Below are positions 20,547-29,915 of a DNA stretch of 64,000 nt, piece by piece. This DNA comes from Thelephora terrestris. Lineage: Eukaryota; Basidiomycota; Agaricomycetes; Thelephorales; Thelephoraceae. A model generated the notes under the pieces. That model had not been told where the DNA came from. It saw only the letters and a list, made by a program, of their open reading frames with translations, and did no database searches. The position numbers and the translations under genes are program-made. The DNA is taken from positions 1 through 64,000 of the forward strand of contig WIUZ02000022.1 of assembly GCA_015956445.1 (NCBI GenBank). The letters are read 5' to 3'. How positions within the stretch are numbered: position 1 is the stretch's first letter; the number at the start of each line of letters is the position of its first letter.

Positions 20547-21932
20547 TAGGTTCTCTGTTTGAATATTCGAGTATGACTCTCGACTAATCAAACTGCCTAG
20601 GTTGAACGATTGGAGCGGGAGGTGAAGGAGGCAAAGGCAGACGTCCTTCGTCTGTCAGCGGAGGGTTTGTTGATGAAAGAGACCCTGGCCGCCTTTCAGC
20701 AGGGGACGAACGAGGCGTTGGAGGCAATGGTCGCCAACCATCAGGAGTTGATCGCTGGGTTGAAGGTTAGGGACAACAACATCAAGGGGGCTTTGGCCAG
20801 GAGAGATGAAAAGGTAGCTTTCCTCATCTCGAAGATGAAATGAGGGAAGCTGACACTTCTTCTAGACTGAAGAACTCGAGAACGTGGTGGCCGTGTTGAC
20901 AGCGCAGGTCGAGTCCTTGCAGGACAAGACCTGCAACTGTAAGGAGGGTCCTGTGTTGGTTGGTCAGGGGACTGCCGAGGTTCCGTTCAAGCTGGAGTAC
21001 GCCGACGAGGTGGTACTCCCTTCGCCTAACCCATCGTCCTATGCGACGCCTCCGATCGAGAACTCGGTTCCCGTCCCGACTCCAGCTCCGGCTTCCACTT
21101 TGGCCGCTTCCGATAAGGAGAACTGTGGGCGCTGCGCCTTGCAGCCGATCCATCAGTTGGTGAAGATCGAGGATGAGGTCATGGAGGTTGACCGAGCTGA
21201 AGATGCTCTGAGGGTCGCCGAGGTACGTCCGGTGACTAAGGGGCAACGCTGCAAACGCTCTCGACACCGTCCTGCCCATTGTATGACTGCATCGGCTAAT
21301 CCTTACCCTTGACCAGTTGAGTCGGATGATGACCAGTCTGGTCGAGGTGAGGAGCGAGGATTCCGATATCGGGTCAACCGTTCTTACCGACAGGTCGAGT
21401 CAGAGATCCAACTCTGCCACCAGCTTCGCCTTGCAAGACAGGATCCCGCCCAGGGATCCAATGAGGGAGACGGAGGATCGCTTGTTGACTACGTCGATAG
21501 TGCTGCTGAGCAGTCACCCGGTGATGGAGATGTGGGACCAGGTGTTCTGCAGTTTGGTGACATCTGGGAGGCTGATCGGTCCGCTCGAAGGCATCTCTTC
21601 CTATCGGCTTGAACTAGTCGTTCAGCTGAGTGCCAAAGACGGTGACGCCATGTTTGGGGAGGTCCTTGCGAGGAGGGGCCATCACTACAATTTCCGGGAT
21701 GGACGGTTGATGACCTTTAGGCCTGCCGTAGATAGAGTCGACTTCTGATAGGACGATGATAGCACCGTATATAGCTCGTTGTGGATTCGCTGGGAATAGT
21801 ACGCGCGTGTGTGTGTTTTGAATGATTGGTGTGAAGGATAAGGAATGTGAAGCATTCAAACATAAGAAAGGGTAAGAAGAGTTCGAAGAAAGAGCGTGTA
21901 ATAAAAAGTTTAAAAATACCATGTTCCTGACA
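20547..21932 (-). mobile_element. Truncated, inverted copy of the inner LTR-like element
   Basis: Homology to 12402-13790 in the opposite orientation. It starts at or near the GTAGGT donor of the second intron of the antisense gene and runs to the terminus CCTGACA at 21932. The rest of the element (first exons, promoter, sense TATA region) is absent, and no target duplication is found because one end is lost. With the copy at 12402 it forms a large inverted repeat with roughly 6.8 kb between the arms. Confidence 0.75.
20601..21612 (+). pseudogene. Antisense coiled-coil gene, second copy (5' truncated)
   Basis: Exons 20601-20813 and 20866-21612 match exons 3 and 4 of the gene at 14326-12724 with the same lengths (213 and 747 nt). 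The first two exons and the start codon are missing. A TGA at 21310-21312 interrupts the frame where the other copy has an Arg codon (CGT); after it the frame continues protein-like to the shared stop at 21610-21612. At the place where the other copy carries its own TGA, this copy reads CGA. Each copy therefore shows the undamaged state of the other. Confidence 0.65.
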
Positions 21933-23152
21933 GGTACCAGTCTTCCATTTCGACAATGTTTGAGACGAAAATGAACCAAAGTGTGGACGGGTTAACAGCC
22001 TCTCTCTTTTCTTCACCCTTGCTGAAACCAGATCCAAAACTGTTCCTCTTGGAAAGTTTCTGAGCCTTCCAACCATCAGCGTCAGGTTTTTGTTTGAGTC
22101 AGATAGTGTTTCGCTTAGCAAACAGCTCCCCATCCAGGTGGACTAGTACGTTGTTGCAGTTTCTCGGTCGGACGACTTTTGGATTCAGCACCTCCGGGAG
22201 TTTGCTACTGAGCATTGGAGACAAGTCCTAGCGGCCTTGGAGCGTTTATAATATGTCCCCGGTCACCATCCCTCCACACCAATTATTTGGTATTGTGAAG
22301 GTAGAAGGGGAGATATTTGCATTGAGAGGTCTGCATGAATGAGTGAGAAGATGGAGGACCCCTGCGCCTAAGGGGACATTCGTTGTCCAGGGAAACTTGG
22401 CGGTGAAAGGATGGAACGGAGGGAAAGAGAAACGGCGCGCATCAAACTATTAGGTTTGATGCCAAAAGTACATCCGCGGATGCATATAACCATCGAGTTG
22501 CGTGCCAATGCCCCACTCCTCCCAATTCTCCCGCACTGTTTTGCGCACTGGAACCGGTTGCTTGGGAGGGCAACCGCGAGTGTTGCTTCATCGGTACCCT
22601 TGCCCGTTGACAGGCCAACGAAAGTCAACGAGTTGCACCACGGATCCTCCAGGGCACTTCGACTTGCTGCTGACATACCCGGAACGACCGTCATAGCAGA
22701 CGTCTTATCCACACCACTTCCTGTATTCACAAACACCCCATTCTCAACCTCTGCCTCAAGTACTTGAAGCATCGTCTATCGTCCCCCCAATTCATCCCGA
22801 AGAGAAGGACAGGGCAATATGTTCGGATGACAGGCTCTCGACAGAACCGAAATGCTGTCTGACGGCTTGTGAAAGCATGGAACAGGGGAAAACTCTAAAG
22901 TAAGCCCAATCCAATTCTCATACTCAAGGCGTGCCTCAACCTTCAGGAACCCGTATTCCTTAGAATCTATCTACCAAGGGGCCACGGAGAAGGCGCCTAC
23001 CACAAGACACAGATGGAAACTTGCATCGAAGACCTCAAAAATGTCTCTGATGCCATCCACACCATTCACAAAGACGTGGAAGCCTCCAAAGTTGGAGGAA
23101 CTTCAAATCTACCAACTCTAGAGAAGTACTAGATACAACGCTCCCCTCTCGC
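21933..23152. other. No convincing gene
   Basis: Frames of about 120 codons overlap on both strands around 22370-22770, but neither has a recognisable domain, start context or splice structure. Probably decayed repeat DNA. Confidence 0.5.
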
Positions 23153-23659
23153 ATGAATCGCATGCTCTCGGAGGAAGAGGTGGAGGAGTGACATGCGGCT
23201 GAGATTCACCAAAGCGAAAGCAGGGACACGCAAAAGTCGAGCCGAGGATATGGTTGGCCCGAAAGAGAAAGGGATAGGAAAGTGGGATTGCTTGGGGAGA
23301 AATGCGCCAAACCCGAAAACGATAGGCCTTTCAGAGAAAAGGGAGATGATGTTTTTGTCAAGGCAGACGACCGCACTCTGATGGGCGTTGGGATAGCTTC
23401 AAGATTTTTCCACAAAGATCCTGACTTACACGTTCTACATTGGTCTACGGTCACTTCGCAGGTGTTTCTGTCACCCAATCCACACGGACTCCCAGAGTCA
23501 CAGCTACTCCAGGGTGTTGTCAAATCCGAATGGATTGCAGTGACACAAGTGAAGTGTGGTTCCCCACATCTCGATGAGTTTACGAGGGTATCCTGCGCGA
23601 GAATATTGTTGGGGATGTGCGGCTTCTGTAGGCACATATTCCATGTTTCCTCGTACTAG
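23153..23659 (+). pseudogene. Relic of an unidentified coding sequence
   Basis: One frame is protein-like from ATG 23153 to TAG 23657-23659, interrupted by a single TGA at 23189-23191. The downstream part has regular composition (for example KADDRTLMGVGIASRFFHK and SEWIAVTQVKCGSPHLDEF). No family recognised. The setting suggests a repeat-derived relic. Confidence 0.35.
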
Positions 23660-23869
23660 AGGACAACCGGCAGTAGCACTGGTCTGTCCTATTATTTCAA
23701 ATACTACAGTAATTTATTTCAAGTATCCTGCGACCCAGCGTGATCCTCTGTCACTGGGTCCCAGGACCCCAGGACCCCGTGATACCCACCATCAAAATAG
23801 ACCTGACCCTGCTCACCAACCGTACACCTAGCTTCACCATGGGAATCTGTGTTCTGATAGGAATGGAGT

Positions 23870-24720
23870 TCCTGACTCAAGGATGGACCTTGAGGCTGTG
23901 CTTGAGGCTGTATAATAGTCCTGTGCTTAGGCTGTACCTAAAGCTGTGTTGAGGCTGTGCCATGAAGCTAAACCAAATAAGGAAGGTGTACGCTTATACC
24001 TGAGGCTGTGCTTGATATGTTGTAAAAGTGACAAGATATGTTGTAGAGCTTATAGAGGTATGTCAGATACCTTAAACTTGCTACAGATGACGCCTAGTAT
24101 GTCAAACAAATATAACTTCAAATAAACTTGGGATAAAACGGTATGTTGTAGAATATGTCAGAGACCTTTGTGGGACTTGCTAAATCTGGCTGTCACCTAG
24201 ACAATCACTCTTCTGAGGTGGAGGGCTATCTGCCTAAAGTATCAGACTTCAGCAATACAGACACCAAAAACTCCGATGTCACAAGTGTGCTAGGCTTAAT
24301 CAGTACTTCTGACTTAGTGCTTCTTCACACAGAGGGTGAGGCTGAAAGTGGTATGTGATTACTCAAAATCACTCAACCAATCAGTCCTAAGGGGTAGGGG
24401 ATAGATGCAAAGTTGTTGGGGGGAAAACTAGCAAAGAGAGCCTCAGTCTAGGTGAAGACTGAGCTGTTGGTGATTCTCCCTGAGCAGTGGGTGAACTAAC
24501 TGTCCCTTAGAAGTGTGGTTGAGGTCTATATATACTAATTTACAGGAGAATGTCCCAGAACATTCCATCATGTTCCGTGGCATTCCGTCTTGTTCCTTTG
24601 GGTGACCAGTGGTCACATCTGTGACATTCCGTCACCTTCTAGAATGTTCCATTACCTTCTGATATGTTCCAGTGTTCTCCAGTAGGCTCCAAGGAATTCC
24701 ATGATTTCCCATGAATTTCC
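23870..24720. repeat. Degenerate short-repeat region
   Basis: About six variants of GAGGCTGTGC fall between 23885 and 24015, then several TATGTTGTAGA/TATGTCAGA variants to about 24170, then repeated CATTCC and GTTCC words between 24555 and 24690. A TATATATA lies near 24530. After 24720 comes a TTATC-rich run. It may be the regulatory end of an unidentified repeat element; no boundaries could be fixed. Confidence 0.45.
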
Positions 24721-24859
24721 AGGCTTATCTTATCTCTTATCTTATCTATTTGTCCTTATCTTATCAAATGAATAAACAATCTTTTACCCATAGAATATTC
24801 TTCCTTGGGCTGTAAGTACACTATTAATTGTGCGAAAAATCGTAAACAAATCATGATTA

Positions 24860-25151
24860 ATCCAGGGGTCTGACAACGTACAGAACCCAATCTCACTATG
24901 CGCTTAGCTCTCTCCGGAGGATCTTCATCTTCTTCCGCAGGCCGTTTTCCCAGGAGAGGGGAAGTCCCAGATCCGGAATTATCTCGGGAGAGATCATTAT
25001 CACGACGGATGGTGTCGATACGACTCTGGCATTTGGCAAGCCAGGTAGCTTTTTTCCCTCCCAGGTTGTGCGTATACCAGGTGGATCTTGCTACAACCTG
25101 CGGAGTCCCGTGGCATCTAACACACATATTGCAGCGACACAGCTCGGACAT
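24860..25151 (-). pseudogene. N-terminal fragment of a CACTA/Plavaka-like transposase gene
   Basis: From an ATG at 25151 the frame reads MSELCRCNMCVRCHGTPQ, then RSTWYTHN, then a charged, Ser-rich region (KRPAEEDEDPPERAKR). The N-terminal cysteines followed by a R...H motif are typical of the first exon of Plavaka-type (CACTA-like) transposases in mushrooms, from family knowledge. The sequence becomes non-coding by about 24860, where the short-repeat region begins, so only this exon remains. The catalytic part is not in the window. Confidence 0.4.
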
Positions 25152-26024
25152 CGTTGCGGGATCCGAGGGATGGTCTTGGTACAAGTGATGTGGACTTGAT
25201 TTTTTTTTTTTCCATACCATAAAATTTATTCCCACATTTTAGTGTCTCGTGAATTATTTGAGAGACCAGAAGAAGGCGGTGTGACGTCAATTTTGTTCAT
25301 TATTCTACATGTACAAATTCTAATAAGGGTCCTGGTGGCCACAAGTCGCCATCAGTGGATCCAGTTGCTTCGAACCGCCGCGCGTCACCATCAATTCCCA
25401 AACGTTTCACTGGGGCTGAAGGCCTGAAGGCCTGACACGTTGAGCCGCCAACATGAATAACCTATTGCCAAAAGGTCACACGCTTCCCTTCAGCGACCTC
25501 CGCCCCGAACTAAGACAACCCTTTCAACATCCTTCCCTGCGTGCGGGGTCAACTGAAATCTTGAACCTTCAAATCCAAGGGACACTTGTGCGTGGGGCAA
25601 TTCAGCAGGTGCTAGGGCGTCTGATTCCAAATGGGATGGACTAATTATATCCGCTCACAGGAGTAAAATCGAACGTACTCAATCACATCTCAAATGTGGG
25701 GACGAAAGCTGGGTGACCGTCCCTAGGCGTATCTTGTGTGCACACCCGTGTAAACAAATATCTGAGGAAAACGTAGGGATCCTGACCATGTGTCGGGTCA
25801 GGAACTGGCACCCTTCTACGACATCGACGTTTAGAGCCATACCGGTGTTGAGATAGCCACCCAAGGCACTCGGTACAAGATGTCGGAGATAATAGTTTGG
25901 AGAACCTGGGCTGGCGGAATTGAAGCTCAAGTTTCGTCTGGAATTCAAAAATGCTCACTGTTCGTTGGCGCCGATTAATACATTGTCCTCAACAAGTCCA
26001 TAGATGCGCCATCGACACCTGTCG
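25152..26024. other. No convincing gene
   Basis: Short frames only; minus-strand pieces at 25680-25958 resemble no family I know. Includes the 3' flank of the kinase-like gene. Confidence 0.5.
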
Positions 26025-28162
26025 TCACAGTTCACGAGATGTGAGCTTGTAGAAATGGTATTCGTCGTGCGCCTGATTTATCAACCCTCCCCTTTGCACC
26101 TCAGAGTGCCAGGTCTCCCCTTCCAGGATAATATCACTGGGATACCGTGCCTCACCTGCCTTTCCACACCAGTCAAAGTCGATCAGCACAACCTTGTCAT
26201 CCACAATCAGCACATTTAGCGGCCGCAGGTCGCCAAACACGAGCCCCTGGCTGTGCAACTTCTTGAGCGCAACCCGGAGCGATTCGATATGGACAGTTTC
26301 CTTCAGCACATCGTCAACCCCGAGCTCTGAACTCTCCACATAGTCCATAACCACGACCCACATGCCGACACTAGGTTCAAGTGCGCAATATCGCAACTTC
26401 GGTGCTTGTGACGGTTCTGCGTTCGCAAGTAGCTTGTGTGCTTCGCGGTTGTATGTGTGCGCGAACTTTACGACGACCTTTTCGGTCCCAGACCTACTCT
26501 TGGCCTCTGCAACGAAGACCGCCTTCATAGGGAGGTATGGCTGAAGGCGCGCCCGGTACGTGAGAGCGACCTCCTCGCCTTCACTGTCGTGGTATGTGGT
26601 GAAGTGAGGACCAATGAAAGAGGGGGATGTCAGAGTTCGAGAGGCACCAGCGGAAACGCGAGCGCGGGGGCGCCCGACAAAGACACCAGCCGGCGGCGGC
26701 ACAAGGGGAGGAGTCATCGTCTGCACCAACTGCGAGTAATACACGTGGAGGTTGTGGGTACATTCCTTCAACGCGCGGAAGAGGTGTGCAATGCGGTATC
26801 CTGCGTCGTCGAAAGGTGAACGGTTATTACCGTTCAGGCGAGGAATGACGGAGATGTAGTCCGTGAGCGTTTGTGCGATGATGTTGTCAGCAAAGACTGC
26901 ACCGCTGACAATGATGTTGGGGCCCGCCATGCCGATGAGGAGCGCTGGACAGCAAGATACTTCCCGGATATGTCGAGCCTATGATCAAGGTATCAGCAAC
27001 AGGACTAACAGCGCCACAAGCGAAATACCTCCTCAGATGAGTAGATGGCCACATATGCGCACTCAGCCTGGGCGATTGGATCGCTTCCACCCTCTCCGAT
27101 CTCGGCCTTCACTTCTGTTATTGCGGCAATGGTCGAGAAACCACTTGGCGTTTTCTGTGAGAACACGACGCCGTCTGGTGCGAGTTTACTGGATTTGTAG
27201 GAAAGTGTTTGGATCCCAAGAATGCCGTTATACACTGCCGCATTTAGGTTGCGCGACAAATTTTCAATTCGTCCGGCTTCATCTCTGTAATAGGCTGAGG
27301 CCAAGCAAACGAATTCATGCGCTTGTCCAAGCTCTTCGTGCGTGGGGTCTGGCGGTTCTGCCATCAACTGGAGGAACTTGGCGAACACCGGATGATAAAT
27401 GGTGATTGGCGGGGGTATCAACTCGGGAGGTCGATAGTTGTACACAGCGTCATCACGGGTTTCTCTCTGGGTCAGAACGCGTTGTGTAAGAGAGGCACCG
27501 GCCGAAGGAGAGACCCGTTTTCGAGCGTCGGCAGCAATTCCTTCACGACCTGAAGGGTTTCCGTTAATAGATAGGACATTCGGGAGAGGGGGTAGACTGA
27601 CGAATTTGTGCATCCGACTCATTCACTTCATGCATTACGGCAAGCGGTGTGTTTGAGGGAGCTGGGTGCGGGATAGCTTGTTTGGGCGCCGTGAGTGATA
27701 GTGTAGATAAAATGGCTTGTAGACCCACTAAGCAATGCAATTATATTCTCCGATTCTAACCCGTTCAAACTTCGAAAATGGGACAGGTGTATTGCCTTTT
27801 TCTTCAGGTAATCCTCATTGATGATCTCGTATGCATTCTCCATATCATCCGGGGTACCCGTGGTGGGTGGACGGGGTTCGATTAACTGCAGGAAAAGCGG
27901 GATGAACAAGGTAGCTCAGGTGAAGCAGCACTCGCCGTACCTCCCATATATCCACTAACATCGTGCTGTCTGAAGCGATTTTAAGAAGATGCGCGCCATG
28001 GCGAACCGCATCGAGGGCCCTGTCCTCCAAGCTGGATACCTTGACGCGTTCGGGGGGCGCATACTCGTATTCAGTCGTGAGTAGGTGCCGGTACTGCTCG
28101 CCAGAGCCGGGAGGAGGAACAAGCAGGACAGGAAAAGTGAAGGTGTAACACTCTTCGGCCAT
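26025..28162 (-). CDS. Protein-kinase-like protein of a mushroom-expanded family
   Basis: Five exons, 28162-27941, 27885-27729, 27676-27602, 27549-27029 and 26978-26025, give 642 residues (a CAG acceptor at 27662 instead of 27677 would shorten it by five). The N-terminal half is family-specific (residues about 100-420, with ITEVKAEIGEGGSDPIAQAE). The C-terminal half is a kinase fold: the ATP-binding Lys in VVVKFAHTYN, a catalytic-loop variant GDLRPLNVLI in place of HRDLKPEN, and DFDW in place of DFG. The catalytic Asp and the metal-binding Asn and Asp are kept, so activity is possible, but the Gly of DFG is lost. From memory this is a family present in many copies in Agaricomycetes and related to fungal FunK1-type kinases; substrates are unknown. 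It marks the edge between the repeat island and the conserved genes. Confidence 0.75.
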
Positions 28163-29915
28163 GGCGACAAGGTGGATGTGGTTGAAAAGTGGCGACTAGC
28201 TATAGCGTGACCAGGAACGGGTTATTCCGAACTGCCGAGGCAAAGCCGGATAGAAAGTAGCTCACTGCCCATGTTTACACGGAGTTCTCTGGAACATACG
28301 TACGGAACCGCGACACCTCTTGGGTGAGATAGGTCCTGCACCCCCCTCATTACCTACGTTTGTTTACACTCACATAGTAGGGCCATCATCGTGGTGCTAT
28401 CTCCAACGGGCGTGATTGGCTCATCATGGCACTCTCCCGCAATAAGAACGACCGAGGAGTTGTTACGGGCATCTTGTCGTACTGGATATGCGGTTGCTCT
28501 TTTCCGTCAGCACAGTGGATTGAATGCAAACACATCAAGCGATGCGTAGCTTCGGTCCTCTCGACAGAAATTATTGGTTTCCGTATGGGTTTGTCCAGGA
28601 AAACTGGGTGGATGAAAACTTGGCGGATATCGTATGCTCCACCGCAAGGTCGCTACGATGTCTGCGATGCCCGGCAAATACAATTCGCTTCTTCACCATT
28701 GTCCTCATGCTGCCCAACATCCCTACAGCGACGAGGCATGTGATGCGGCAGCTCGGCGCACCTTCCCCCTATTGGCGCCCTCCACTCCCAGAAAGTTGAC
28801 CTTCACAAGGCGTCCACCGCTCCCCAACTGGAAAACCTCACGTGAGCACACCTTCCAAGGGGATACGACGATCGCAACTACCTCTCTCTTATGCTTCGGC
28901 TGATCTTTCGAATCGAATGCACTGGTGAGATGTGCAGCAGAGAACTGGACCGACACCACAAAGAGATATCAGAATGGTCAACACTGTCCAGGTGGCGAAG
29001 AACCTAACTTCCTATTAGGTGTTATGCACCCCGTCAGAAGCCGTAGAGGTCCGGCTCGCACCTCGGCATATCTTGGAAGGTTACCTCATGATTAATCCCG
29101 ACAGCCGAAAGACAGCAAACATACCACGCCAGAGCAGAGTGATGCTCTCGACCAACAGCTGGGGAGCAATGGGATTGTTCGGGACTCTTCAACGTGGCAT
29201 CTCTACGACGAGCTCCATGAGTGGCAGCAGGAGGCAGCAGGTCCATTGGCACCCCTCTGTCTCCGAGCCGAGGTCCCCATTATCAACACTTTCGGATGGC
29301 TATAGGCGAACCAAATATTGATAAAGGATAAATAGTATACGTCAAGTAACAGAGCGGAACGGTTTTCACCATTAACGACCCCAACGAAAGAAAAGTCTCC
29401 TTACAGCGGAAGAAACTATTGCTGAAGGGCATTCAGACCCGAAGGTGAAGCAGAACGAGTATGAGAAACATTCAAGGCAGGTTCGATGCGGCGATGTGTC
29501 CGAGGGTAAATAAAAAGTGCAATTCTACTCCCTGCCCTGTCTAGCAATACAACTCACGAACCGGCGTATGCACACAAAATTCAACACCCAGCAACAGAAG
29601 GGAACACAGATAACGAATTTGCAGGGATGTTCTGAATGGAAAACGTGGGGTATCGTGAATTGTACTGGGGGTGAAATATCCATCTACGCAACCGTTGTCG
29701 ACGAGGTGGATGGAAAGTTGGTACCTCCAGAAGAGTAAAAACGAAAAGAAATTTGGGTGACGATCGACGATTGTTCTGCAGCACTGGGGACGTGGATGAC
29801 AGTAACTGACCCATCCACGATGCATTGCGCAGAAGAGTGTAAATTGGAGCATCGGGGAGGCGGTAGTGTCAAAAGGGGGCGAGAGAACAGGGGGACGACG
29901 GCGTTTGAGCCGTCC
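28163..29915. other. Intergenic, nothing recognised
   Basis: Overlapping short frames on both strands around 28430-28900 and 29020-29320, without splice support or known domains. The right end holds the 3' flank of the mucin gene. Confidence 0.5.

Noticed and set aside
28426-28903. Three overlapping plus-strand frames
   Set aside because: Short, unrelated to known families, and no consistent splice model.
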